A DNA stretch of 55,156 bases, from NCBI GenBank assembly GCA_020025965.1, contig JAHHRG010000005.1, positions 1 through 55,156 of the forward strand, read 5' to 3'. The notes below the pieces were generated by a model. It did no database searches. It was not told the origin of the DNA and saw nothing but the letters and a program-made list of their open reading frames with translations. Positions 42,955 to 51,462 of this stretch are shown here, in pieces. The DNA is from Sutterella sp. (lineage in GTDB: Bacteria; Pseudomonadota; Gammaproteobacteria; Burkholderiales; Burkholderiaceae_F). A program made the position numbers and the translations under genes. Position 1 is the stretch's first letter; every line of letters starts with the position of its first letter.

Positions 42955-44709
42955 TTAAGCGTGATTCTTAAACTGGATGGTATAGAGGTGCTCGTAGAGC
43001 CCCTTCTTTTCCATCAATTCGTTATGAGAGCCAATTTCCACAATTTCACCGTCACGCATTGCAACGATTCGATCAGCTCCTTCAATAGTTGACAGACGAT
43101 GAGCGACAACAAAAGTCGTTCGTCCCTTCATCAGGGTATCCAACGAAGTTTGGATGTGGCGCTCACTTTCCGTATCCAAAGCACTCGTGGCTTCGTCAAG
43201 CAACAAGATCGGTGCATTTTTTAAGAATGCTCGTGCTATGGAGATACGTTGTTTTTGTCCGCCGGAAAGCATACTCCCCGCAGCGCCGACCTGAGTGTTG
43301 ATACCGTCCGGAAGTTTTTCTAAAAGATCTGTTAAGGCAGCCGCTTTCGCTGCTTCTAAAATCTGTTCATCCGTGACGGTCCCGCGACAACCGTATGCAA
43401 TGTTATCGGCAATTGTACCGTCAAAAATAACAACGTCCTGACTGACGAGTGCAATCTGTTTACGAAGGCTCGAAAGCGTCACCTCGCTCTGCGGGATTCC
43501 GTCAAAATAGATTTCACCTTCGCTGGCGATCCAGAAACGCGGAATCATATTGATTAACGTTGACTTACCGGAACCGGAGGAGCCGACCAAGGCAATGACT
43601 TCCCCTGCCTTCACATCCAACGAGAAATTTTTGACAGCTTTGGTATCACTCTCCGGATAAGAAAATGCGACATTTTCAAAGCGAACGTCCCCCTTAACCT
43701 TCGTCAATTCACAACTGCCGGGGTTCTTTTCCGGCTCTTCATCAATAAACGTGAAAAGACTTTCAGCCGCAGCCGACATTGCTGCTGTAGAACCATTCAA
43801 TGACGACAAACTGCGAATCGGATTCATGAGCAACAACATGGCCGACAAGAAGGTTGTAAATTCACCGAACGTGAGAATACCGTTTTGCGCCTGATTCAGG
43901 GCAAAAACAACCACAATGGACACGCCGGCCATCGTAACCAACTGAGTCAACGGCGTTCCGGCAGCCTGCACCTTCTGGCTTTTCAGACTCAAAGTACGAA
44001 GTCGTTCGTTAACATGGAAGAAGCGCTGGCGTTCATATTCGGTGCCGTTATAAATCTTCACAACGCGTTCGCCGAAGTAGCTCTCCTGAATGGCACCAAT
44101 CATGACACCAAAGCTCTGCTGGCTCTCTGAAGTAATCTTCTTTACCCGTTTGCTAACCCAACGAAGTACAAGCGCGATCAACGGTGCGACCAAAAACGTC
44201 ACCAAGGTCAACAACCAGTTGTAGTACAACAAGACAAAAATCAAACAAACAATTTGAATCGAATCACGAATCATTGTCGTCATGACTTTCGACGCATTGC
44301 TGAGAGCGACAGCCGCTTCGTTAATGAATTTCGATTGCACTTCTCCGCAACGGTGTTTCAAGAACGATTCATCGCCCCAGCCAAGCACGCGCTCAAACAT
44401 ACTGGTTCTAATTTTGAGAAGAATATCTTGTGATACATAAGCCAACCAGTAGGCACTGAGGAATCGAGAGCCACCGTACAGAATGGAAATGCCGATCAAA
44501 GCAACCGGAGCCCACATCGCAACAGTGGGATCTTTTTCATAAAACCCCATATCGGTCAACTTACCGAGTACCAAAGCGATCAATGAAGATGCGCCGCCAC
44601 CTGCAGCCATTGCCAAAGCTGCCGCCACTAAATACCACTTATAAGGTGGCAAATAGGCGAACAGGCGACTCAAATAGGGATCATTAAAAATGGGAAGTTT
44701 TTTAATCAT
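42955..44709 (-). CDS. msbA: Lipid A export ABC transporter (MsbA-type permease/ATPase)
   Basis: Flips lipid A-core across the inner membrane. 584 aa, six predicted TM helices in the first ~320 residues fused to an NBD. Walker A GSSGSGKST, signature LSGGQKQR, Walker B ILLLDEATSALD and the switch His in VVAHRLST are intact. Length and context with LPS glycosyltransferases support MsbA over another lipid exporter. It is divergent from the GT9 gene. Confidence 0.92.
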   Translation of the reverse strand: MIKKLPIFNDPYLSRLFAYLPPYKWYLVAAALAMAAGGGASSLIALVLGKLTDMGFYEKDPTVAMWAPVALIGISILYGGSRFLSAYWLAYVSQDILLKIRTSMFERVLGWGDESFLKHRCGEVQSKFINEAAVALSNASKVMTTMIRDSIQIVCLIFVLLYYNWLLTLVTFLVAPLIALVLRWVSKRVKKITSESQQSFGVMIGAIQESYFGERVVKIYNGTEYERQRFFHVNERLRTLSLKSQKVQAAGTPLTQLVTMAGVSIVVVFALNQAQNGILTFGEFTTFLSAMLLLMNPIRSLSSLNGSTAAMSAAAESLFTFIDEEPEKNPGSCELTKVKGDVRFENVAFSYPESDTKAVKNFSLDVKAGEVIALVGSSGSGKSTLINMIPRFWIASEGEIYFDGIPQSEVTLSSLRKQIALVSQDVVIFDGTIADNIAYGCRGTVTDEQILEAAKAAALTDLLEKLPDGINTQVGAAGSMLSGGQKQRISIARAFLKNAPILLLDEATSALDTESERHIQTSLDTLMKGRTTFVVAHRLSTIEGADRIVAMRDGEIVEIGSHNELMEKKGLYEHLYTIQFKNHA

Positions 44710-44730
44710 TAGAGAGTCCGATAAATTCTG

Positions 44731-44759
44731 TTGTCCTCTTGAAGGCTTAAGCCTATAGA
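44731..44759 (+). promoter_or_regulatory. Promoter of the GT9/O-antigen ligase genes with palindromic spacer
   Basis: TTGTCC - 17 bp - TATAGA. The spacer contains the exact 12-bp palindrome AGGCTTAAGCCT (44743-44754), an operator-like position. Confidence 0.5.
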
Positions 44760-44800
44760 ATAATTGTGCACAGTACCAATTTCAATGAGAGCTTACCAAA

Positions 44801-45733
44801 ATGCCCAATGTTCTCTGTCGTCTTCCCAATCATGTTGGTGATTGCTGTATGACACTTCCCGCCCTTCGTTTATTGGAAGCAAGCGGCTACACTCCTCTTT
44901 TAACCGGCAAACGCTGGGCCGAAGATTTGATGGCCGGCATGGGCTGGCGTTTTGACCCGATTGAAGGTCATGTCACTGAAGATCTGACACGCATCCGTTA
45001 TTTGAGCAATCATTTGGGCCCAAAGCCCCTGGGGTTACTCTTCCCGAACTCCTTCAGCTCTGCATTACTCTTCAGCATCGGTCAGATTCGTTCCGCCGGC
45101 TTTCCGACTGACGGACGAGGTTTTCTTTTAAATAAAAAAGTAGAAGAACCGGGTAAGATGCACGAAGTCGAACGCTTTTTCCGTTTGGCCCACGGTGCTA
45201 TTCTCGCCTGGGGTGGCAAACCGGCCTGGGATGAAGTTCCCGCCGATTTGGGGATGAAAGTATTGGCTCGTCACGAAGCAGCGGCCCGAAACCTCATGTC
45301 CGCACATAACATTCCGGAACGTTTTGCACTGCTCGCACCGATTGCTCGAGGACTGCATCACGGCAAAGAAAAACAATGGAAACATTTCAATGCCCTCTGC
45401 GCGCCCTTGCGAGCAATGGGAATTGAACCCGTCATTTTCCCCTCGCCCCGCGAAGAAGATGCCAATAAAGCAGCTTGCCCTGACGCAATGATTCTTCCGC
45501 CGACCACATTAGGTAACTATGCAGCATTGGCTAAAAAAGCACAATTCGTCATTGCCAATGACTCCGGTATCAGCCATATTGCTGCCGCTTTAAGCGTTAA
45601 ACAGATTACGCTTATCGGTGTTACCGACCCTAGTAGAACGTCCCCGTGGAATAAAAAGGCTGCCGTTCTCGGTTCACTCGAAAAGGGCTGGCCTTCTGTC
45701 GAAGAAGTACTTGAGAAAATCAAATCGCTATAA
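44801..45733 (+). CDS. Glycosyltransferase family 9 (LPS heptosyltransferase-like)
   Basis: 310 aa, GT-B fold, likely transfers ADP-heptose to LPS inner core. N-terminal CRLPNHVGDCCMTLPALRLLEASG (Gly-Asp loop) and the C-terminal donor block FVIANDSGISHIAAALSVKQITLIGVTDPSRTSPWN (with the nucleotide/heptose site Asp-Ser-Gly) are characteristic. WaaC, WaaF or WaaQ cannot be separated. It is followed 13 bp later by the O-antigen ligase gene and is divergent from msbA. Confidence 0.9.
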   Translation: MPNVLCRLPNHVGDCCMTLPALRLLEASGYTPLLTGKRWAEDLMAGMGWRFDPIEGHVTEDLTRIRYLSNHLGPKPLGLLFPNSFSSALLFSIGQIRSAGFPTDGRGFLLNKKVEEPGKMHEVERFFRLAHGAILAWGGKPAWDEVPADLGMKVLARHEAAARNLMSAHNIPERFALLAPIARGLHHGKEKQWKHFNALCAPLRAMGIEPVIFPSPREEDANKAACPDAMILPPTTLGNYAALAKKAQFVIANDSGISHIAAALSVKQITLIGVTDPSRTSPWNKKAAVLGSLEKGWPSVEEVLEKIKSL

Positions 45734-45746
45734 CAATTCAGACCCC

Positions 45747-46958
45747 ATGCAAAGAATAATCTATTACATAAAAGACAATAAACTATTAGCTTTATCCTGT
45801 TTCTCTCTATTCCTTCTATTTTGCATATTTGGATATAGAGATAACATTCCTAGCCTTAGATTAATTCAACTCTCAGGTTTACTTTGCGCCGCTTACTTAT
45901 TCACAACAAGAAATTCATTTTCTTACAAGGCCATCAATTCCATTCCGATGGCCCTGATTCTTCTAGCAATATCAGTCTCTGAGTTTGAAACCAGAGAAAT
46001 GATAAAAGTAAGCCTTACTTATTTATTATTGTTTATCATTGGCCTATTTTTCTTCCTCAACAAAGATAAAAAGCCCTATCTGCTATTTGCTATAATTTCG
46101 TCTACATTATGTGGGCTATTCACGATATACTCAGAAATAACCTCTCCTGAGCTTTATGCAAATGAATGGTATCGAGAGGAATTAGGTTATGGCAACTCCA
46201 ATCGTCTCGGCCTCTTTCTTGGCATCAGTTCCATGATTCTGACCATTTCTATGGTCAAGTTAAAGGAACTGAAATATAAAGCTGGGGTTTTATTGCTTCT
46301 GATTTCTAACTGTCATGTTTTTTACCTCACAGAATGCCGAACCTCACTTCTTGCTACCTTACTTAGTCTTGCCATATTTTTCTTGTATACCCAATCGAAA
46401 AACATAACAATCAAGAAATTTATCCTCCTTATCGTTAGTGTATTCGTTTTAGTGTTTGCATCTATTCAAGGATCCGCTCACCTCGAAAAAAATCGTTTTA
46501 CTGAATTATTAACATTCAACCCTCAAAAAATCTATACCCTGGCTCAGCGAATAGCCATATGGGATATTACCATTGACATCTACAATGAAGGTACAATAAA
46601 AGAAAAACTTTTAGGTCGAGGTTCCGGCAGTTATAAGGACAACCATAACAAAACCTTACAAAAAGCCGAATATAGAAAATACGATTACCTCTACATCCAG
46701 AATATAGAGCATCAGCACAACATTTACCTGAACCTATTATATCAATATGGATTAATAGGTCTGCTATTATTCTTATTCCTGGCGTTAAAGTCAATATTTG
46801 ATGGTTTCAGAGAAAAGTTAGCAATTCCCACCTTTCTATTAATATTCATCTTAATACATGGAATAGCCGAATTCGCATTAACTTCAACCGTAGGATCTTT
46901 TGCAATATTTACATCTATTGCATATATAAACGCCTCACTTTTCTTACGTCAGAAATAA
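45747..46958 (+). CDS. O-antigen ligase / polymerase family membrane protein
   Basis: 403 aa, about ten to twelve hydrophobic segments. Ligates or polymerises O-antigen units on the lipid A-core at the periplasmic face. NEWYREELGYGNSNRLGLFLG and the large periplasmic loop ending GRGSGSYKDNHNK, then EHQHNIYLNLLYQYGLIGLL, match the Wzy_C (WaaL-type) domain with its conserved His. WaaL versus Wzy cannot be decided. ATG at 45747 is chosen for the polytopic start (QRIIYYIKDNKLL), since the frame further up overlaps the GT9 gene. AT-rich, indicative of foreign origin. Confidence 0.85.
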   Translation: MQRIIYYIKDNKLLALSCFSLFLLFCIFGYRDNIPSLRLIQLSGLLCAAYLFTTRNSFSYKAINSIPMALILLAISVSEFETREMIKVSLTYLLLFIIGLFFFLNKDKKPYLLFAIISSTLCGLFTIYSEITSPELYANEWYREELGYGNSNRLGLFLGISSMILTISMVKLKELKYKAGVLLLLISNCHVFYLTECRTSLLATLLSLAIFFLYTQSKNITIKKFILLIVSVFVLVFASIQGSAHLEKNRFTELLTFNPQKIYTLAQRIAIWDITIDIYNEGTIKEKLLGRGSGSYKDNHNKTLQKAEYRKYDYLYIQNIEHQHNIYLNLLYQYGLIGLLLFLFLALKSIFDGFREKLAIPTFLLIFILIHGIAEFALTSTVGSFAIFTSIAYINASLFLRQK

Positions 46959-46960
46959 TT

Positions 46961-47003
46961 AAAATCCCTCTGAATACAAAAAGATCCAGAGGGATTTCTT
47001 TAT
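46961..47003. terminator. Bidirectional terminator between O-antigen ligase and GT2
   Basis: AAATCCCTCTG (46962-46972) pairs with CAGAGGGATTT (46987-46997), followed by CTTTATTT on plus and T-rich on minus. Confidence 0.85.
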
Positions 47004-47011
47004 TTAAAAGC

Positions 47012-47758
47012 TTATTTTTTTGAAAGAAAATATAGCTTCACATACTTGTCAAAAGAATACCTGGCATAACCGCAGGAGAAGAGGAATCCCAATTTACCGT
47101 CAAGAAAACCTCTTTTGAGCAAGTACATTTTTAAGAAAGAGAAGAATGATCTGAAGAACACAGATAGGACACTGTTTACGCGTTTGCCTTCACCAAAATA
47201 CTTCTTGGCAGCAAGCGTTGAATATTGAGCCATCTTTCGCTCGTAGTGATCCCAATCTTTATAGGTAAAGTGGATCATATCCTTTTGAAGCTTCTGAACC
47301 GGAACACTGCAGAGAATCTTCGGATGTACGAACCCTTCGACACTCGATCCCTTCTTCGGCATCAAGCGACAAACCCAGTCGGGCGACAGAGGACCGTGGC
47401 GGACCAATTTTCGATCGAAATGGTTGATTCGACGAACGTCGTAAGCTTTTTCAGGTTTGGCTTGGATTTTTTCTTTAATCTCCGCAGCCAACGCCGGCGT
47501 GCACCGCTCATCGGCGTCAATAAAGAAAATCCATTCGTTTTGCGCAGATTCAATCGCAAAATTTTGCTGTTGCCCCCAATTACCATTCATGGCATGTTTC
47601 AGAACCCGTGCACCGTGAGCTTCTGCCAATTCTTGGGTTTTATCCGAACTGAAATCGTCAATCACCACGACTTCAGATGCAAACGGACGGCAACTTTCGA
47701 TACAGTCAACGATATTGTTTTCTTCGTTTTTCGCCAAAATTAAAACACTGCAACCCAT
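47012..47758 (-). CDS. Glycosyltransferase family 2 (WaaE/KdtX-like LPS core)
   Basis: 248 aa, inverting GT-A. CSVLILAKNEENNIVDCIES is the nucleotide-binding start, VVVIDDFSSDKTQELA and the DxD-like IDADER (metal-binding) follow. C-terminal region FFRSFFSFLKMYLLKRGFLDG is amphipathic, consistent with membrane association. Resembles the beta-1,4-glucosyltransferase WaaE/KdtX group. AGAGG precedes the ATG. It follows recN by 19 bp, so may be cotranscribed with nadK-recN. Confidence 0.88.
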   Translation of the reverse strand: MGCSVLILAKNEENNIVDCIESCRPFASEVVVIDDFSSDKTQELAEAHGARVLKHAMNGNWGQQQNFAIESAQNEWIFFIDADERCTPALAAEIKEKIQAKPEKAYDVRRINHFDRKLVRHGPLSPDWVCRLMPKKGSSVEGFVHPKILCSVPVQKLQKDMIHFTYKDWDHYERKMAQYSTLAAKKYFGEGKRVNSVLSVFFRSFFSFLKMYLLKRGFLDGKLGFLFSCGYARYSFDKYVKLYFLSKK

Positions 47759-47777
47759 TTCTTTTTCCTCTTAACCA

Positions 47778-49439
47778 TTACTGTTTAACGTGAGCAGATT
47801 GAATCAACTCCTCTGCCACATCCAAAGTCTTTTTCGAAATTTCCACACCTGCAATCATACGGGCAATTTCGAATACACGTTCGCCATCAATTAAGGGCTT
47901 CACCGTACTCAGTGTGCGTTCGTTAACAGTCATCTTTTCCACACGCCAATGAGAATCCCCGCAGGAAGCCACTTGCGGCAAGTGCGTCACACAGAGAACT
48001 TGTCGACTTTCGCCCAACTTGTGTAGCAAATGACCGACCACTTCAGCCGTTGCACCGCCAATTCCACTGTCGACTTCGTCAAAAATCAACGTCGGAACGG
48101 GCGTTTCCGCGGCAGTAATAACCGCAATCGCCAGACTGATTCGAGCAAGTTCACCGCCAGAAGCGACTTTGATCAAAGGACGGGTTTGAACTCCGGCGTG
48201 ACCGGCAATCAAAAATTCACAGTGTTCGGCACCGTTGGCTGAGGGAGGATTCGGAATCAACGAAATCTCCAAACGTGCTCCCTTCATCGCCAAACGTTGC
48301 ATTTCTTCCGTGACTGCCTCTGCGAGCTTCTTAGCGCCGTCGGCACGCACTTTACTCAAAAGCCCCGCTACTCGATCGTATTCGTCTCTAGCATTCTTTT
48401 CTGCCTTACGAAGAGCATCGACATCCTTTTCTCCGGTCAAACGTTCCAACTCACGTTTGCTGTTTTCAAGAAGCTCCCACAAAAGTTCCGGTTCTGTCCG
48501 AAATTTTCGAGAGAGCTCGAAATACTGAGAAACACGTCGATCGACTTGCTCGAAACGTTCGCTATCGAGGTCGCAACGATCAAGATATCGGCTGACATCC
48601 CGTCCGGCTTCCTCAACCAGATCGATTGCCGTTGCCAAAGTCGACGCAATGTCCGCAAGCTTTTCGTCATATCGGCTCAATGATGTGAGTTTTCCATGAG
48701 CAGCAGAAAGCGTCGAAGATACCGTTTCGTCCCCATCTGTCAACGCTTCCAGTGTCTGTCCCAGACCGTCGGTAATGGCCACGCCATGAGCGAGTCGCGA
48801 ATGATCGGCGTTGAGTGTCTCCCACTCATCTTTTTTCGGAGAAAGAACTTCAAGATCCTCAATCATCCACGAGAGGCGCTCGGCTTTTTCGGCCAACGCG
48901 TCGGCGTTGGCAGTGGCGTCGTCAAGAAGTTTTTTTGCTTTTTGCCAATCGGCATAGCTCAGTCTGACTGCAGTGAGCTCCTTCTCCGTCTTGGCGTGAT
49001 CATCCAACAGCTTCAGTTGGTAAAGCGGCTTTAAGAGAGACTGGTGAGCGTGCTGACCGTGAACGTCAATCAAGGTTTCACCAAGTTCGCGAAGTTGCGA
49101 AACGGTCACGGCCACTCCGTTCACCCAAGCACGAGAACGTCCTTTTTGATCTACTGTACGACGAATCATCAAAGACTCGTCTTCCAAGTGCAATTCATTG
49201 GCTGTCAGCCAAGCACTCGTACGTTCGTTCACGGAAAATTCCGCCACGATATTGGCTCTTTCGCAACCTTCGCGAACGACACCGGCATCGGCCCTACCGC
49301 CCAAAATAAGCTGCAGGGCATCAATAAGAATGGACTTGCCCGCACCAGTTTCCCCAGTGAGAACAGTAAAGCCTCGACGAACGTCGAGGCTTAGAGAATC
49401 CACAATCACAAAGTCACGAAGACTCAGGGTGGTGAGCAT
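47778..49439 (-). CDS. recN: DNA repair protein RecN
   Basis: SMC-like ATPase recruited to double-strand breaks. 553 aa from ATG at 49439. Walker A GETGAGKSILIDAL; long central coiled coil (about 150-350); ABC-type signature SGGELARISLAI; Walker B TLIFDEVDSGIGG. The open frame reaches a GTG at 49448, but GGAG lies eight bases before the ATG at 49439. It is 40 bp after nadK; nadK-recN linkage is standard in proteobacteria. Confidence 0.95.
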   Translation of the reverse strand: MLTTLSLRDFVIVDSLSLDVRRGFTVLTGETGAGKSILIDALQLILGGRADAGVVREGCERANIVAEFSVNERTSAWLTANELHLEDESLMIRRTVDQKGRSRAWVNGVAVTVSQLRELGETLIDVHGQHAHQSLLKPLYQLKLLDDHAKTEKELTAVRLSYADWQKAKKLLDDATANADALAEKAERLSWMIEDLEVLSPKKDEWETLNADHSRLAHGVAITDGLGQTLEALTDGDETVSSTLSAAHGKLTSLSRYDEKLADIASTLATAIDLVEEAGRDVSRYLDRCDLDSERFEQVDRRVSQYFELSRKFRTEPELLWELLENSKRELERLTGEKDVDALRKAEKNARDEYDRVAGLLSKVRADGAKKLAEAVTEEMQRLAMKGARLEISLIPNPPSANGAEHCEFLIAGHAGVQTRPLIKVASGGELARISLAIAVITAAETPVPTLIFDEVDSGIGGATAEVVGHLLHKLGESRQVLCVTHLPQVASCGDSHWRVEKMTVNERTLSTVKPLIDGERVFEIARMIAGVEISKKTLDVAEELIQSAHVKQ

Positions 49440-49479
49440 AAAAGACACTCCGACAAAACATCCCGATGGGAATACTGTA

Positions 49480-50388
49480 TCAGTTTGTCGGCTGATTCGT
49501 CTGTTTTTTCACACTGGTTGGCATGAAATTCCACTTTAGCTTTCGACGAAGAATATCGAAGTAGTCGTAATCCGCCGGATGAAGAATCGTGAGGCTAAGT
49601 TCAGAAGGTCGAATTTTCAGAATATCGCCGGGGTGAACATCGTAGAATTCCTGCATATCGAAATAAGCGACGGCATCGCGTGCATCCGTCAGTTCAATAT
49701 CGATACTCACGTTACGCGGCAACACGATCGGACGATTCGAGAGCGTATGCGGTGCCACAGGAACCAAGCAAACCCCTTCCAACGACGGATCAAGGATAGG
49801 ACCACCGGATGCTAACGCGTAAGCTGTCGACCCGGTCGGTGTCGAACAAATAATCCCGTCGGCCGACTGACTCGACATCTGCTGACCGTTAACGGAAATC
49901 ACCACTTCAACCATCCCGCCGACGCGACCGTGCGTAATACCTATGTCGTTGACGGCGATGCCGCTACGAATCACTTCGCCCTTACGTACGATATCGGCCG
50001 CAATCATATGACGAACGTCTCGCTTATAGCTTCCGTTCAAGATCGGCGGCAGGAGTCGCTCCATATCTTCAATCACAATGTCCGTAATAAAACCGAGACG
50101 ACCTGCGTTGACACCGATAATCGGCATATTGAACGGAGCCAAATCTCGGGCAACTCCGAGCATTGTTCCGTCGCCCCCCAAAACGACTGCAAGATCGCAC
50201 TCTTTACCCAATTCGGCGCGCGTATGACCGATGCGGTGCGATCGCCCCTTCAAAGAAGCGGCACTGCGTTCGCATAGAAACACTTCGGCTCCGCTTTTTT
50301 CCAGAATACGGATCAAGGCTTCCAAAGGAGTAATCAGAATTTCCTTCGGCTTAACAAAAACGGCTATTTTCTTAAAGGACGACTTCAT
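49480..50388 (-). CDS. nadK: NAD kinase
   Basis: Phosphorylates NAD+ to NADP+. 302 aa. VVLGGDGTMLGVARDL (the GGDGT motif) and NDIGITHGRV, plus GSTAYALASGGPILDPSLEG, are diagnostic. The ATG at 50388 has GGG upstream. Three GACGGT elements and a TATAGT box sit just upstream. It precedes recN. Confidence 0.95.
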   Translation of the reverse strand: MKSSFKKIAVFVKPKEILITPLEALIRILEKSGAEVFLCERSAASLKGRSHRIGHTRAELGKECDLAVVLGGDGTMLGVARDLAPFNMPIIGVNAGRLGFITDIVIEDMERLLPPILNGSYKRDVRHMIAADIVRKGEVIRSGIAVNDIGITHGRVGGMVEVVISVNGQQMSSQSADGIICSTPTGSTAYALASGGPILDPSLEGVCLVPVAPHTLSNRPIVLPRNVSIDIELTDARDAVAYFDMQEFYDVHPGDILKIRPSELSLTILHPADYDYFDILRRKLKWNFMPTSVKKQTNQPTN

Positions 50389-50403
50389 GCAACACCCGAA
50401 AAG

Positions 50404-50432
50404 TGACGGTTGACGGTCACACTATAACCGTC
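50404..50432. repeat. GACGGT repeats in the nadK promoter region
   Basis: GACGGT at 50404-50409 and 50412-50417 and its complement ACCGTC at 50427-50432. They flank a minus-strand TATAGT box (50421-50426) and are within 50 bp of the nadK start. Possible operator. Confidence 0.4.
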
Positions 50433-50458
50433 ATCCTCATTTCATGCATTAGAAAAAG

Positions 50459-50490
50459 TAACGGGAGTCGTCAAGAAAACGACTCCCGTT
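50459..50490 (-). terminator. Terminator downstream of fabI
   Basis: AACGGGAGTCGT (50460-50471) pairs with ACGACTCCCGTT (50479-50490), 7-nt loop, then TACTTTTTC on minus. Confidence 0.85.
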
Positions 50491-50515
50491 TGATAATCAC
50501 CCGTGTAAGCGGCTT

Positions 50516-51304
50516 TTAGCCTTCCAGCATCGCGGCACCGATAGCGTGAAAGCCGGCATCAACGAATACGATATCGCCGGTAATACCGCTCGCCAAGTCG
50601 GAGAGCAGGAAAGCCGCCGTATTGCCAACTTCTTCCGTCGTCACGGTGCGGCCAAGAGGAGCCGTTCCTTCCATAGCGCGCAGCAGCTTGCCGAAGTCCT
50701 GAATACCGGAAGCGGCGAGCGTCTTAATCGGGCCGGCGGAAATGGCGTTCGCACGAATGCCTTCCTTACCTAGGCTGGCAGCAAGGTAGCGAGTACTAGA
50801 TTCGAGTGCTGCTTTCGCAAGACCCATTGTGTTGTAGTTGGGAACGACGCGTTCGCTACCGAGGTACGTCAGAGCAAGAACGGATGCATTGCGCCCCTTC
50901 ATAAGCGGAAGGAAAGCCTTCGCCATAGCGGGGTAAGAGTAAGCGGAAATATCCATCGCCACCTGGAAAGCTTCGCGAGAAATACCTTCCAGGAAGTCGC
51001 CGGCAATGGCTTCGCGAGGTGCAAAACCGATGGAGTGAACAAATCCGTCCAGCCCCCCCCAAGCCTTTTCGAGTTCGGTAGCCACATTAGCAATCTGCTC
51101 GTCACTGCCTACGTCCATTTTGAAGACCAACTTGCTGTCAAATTCGGCCGCAATCTTTTCAATACGTTCCTGATAGCGTTCATTGACAAAAGTGAAGGCC
51201 AATTCGGCACCTTCACGATGACAGGCTTTGGCAATGCCGTAAGCAATCGAACGATTGGAAATCACACCCGTAATCAACAGTTTCTTGCCGCTCAAAAATC
51301 CCAT
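50516..51304 (-). CDS. fabI: Enoyl-[acyl-carrier-protein] reductase (NADH), FabI
   Basis: Last reduction of fatty-acid elongation; SDR family. 262 aa. N-terminal GKKLLITGVISNRSIAYGIAKA, SIGFAPREAIAGDFLEG, and the catalytic Tyr-x6-Lys in YNTMGLAKAALE are seen, with GPIKTLAASGI following. The ATG at 51304 has a poor leader (AAAGAGAG). A TTGACA (minus) and a perfect 15-bp palindrome lie 80-100 bp upstream. Confidence 0.96.
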   Translation of the reverse strand: MGFLSGKKLLITGVISNRSIAYGIAKACHREGAELAFTFVNERYQERIEKIAAEFDSKLVFKMDVGSDEQIANVATELEKAWGGLDGFVHSIGFAPREAIAGDFLEGISREAFQVAMDISAYSYPAMAKAFLPLMKGRNASVLALTYLGSERVVPNYNTMGLAKAALESSTRYLAASLGKEGIRANAISAGPIKTLAASGIQDFGKLLRAMEGTAPLGRTVTTEEVGNTAAFLLSDLASGITGDIVFVDAGFHAIGAAMLEG

Positions 51305-51381
51305 GATTTGTCTCTCTTTATTAGGGCGACCAATGTCGCCTGTGGTTTCTTTCTCTTATTCGGAAGAAAACTTCCGTTAAT

Positions 51382-51396
51382 CCCTACATTGTAGGG
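51382..51396. promoter_or_regulatory. Operator-like palindrome in the fabI promoter
   Basis: CCCTACA-T-TGTAGGG, perfect with a single central base, placed in the spacer behind a consensus TTGACA -35 (minus, 51405-51400). The -10 would be GATTAA. The palindrome also contains a TACAAT box on the minus strand. Confidence 0.5.
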
Positions 51397-51462
51397 CTTT
51401 GTCAAAAGTTCGCCTTCGACTGAGAATCCCGTTACCGCGCTAAGCCGCTGTAAGCGTTTGTC

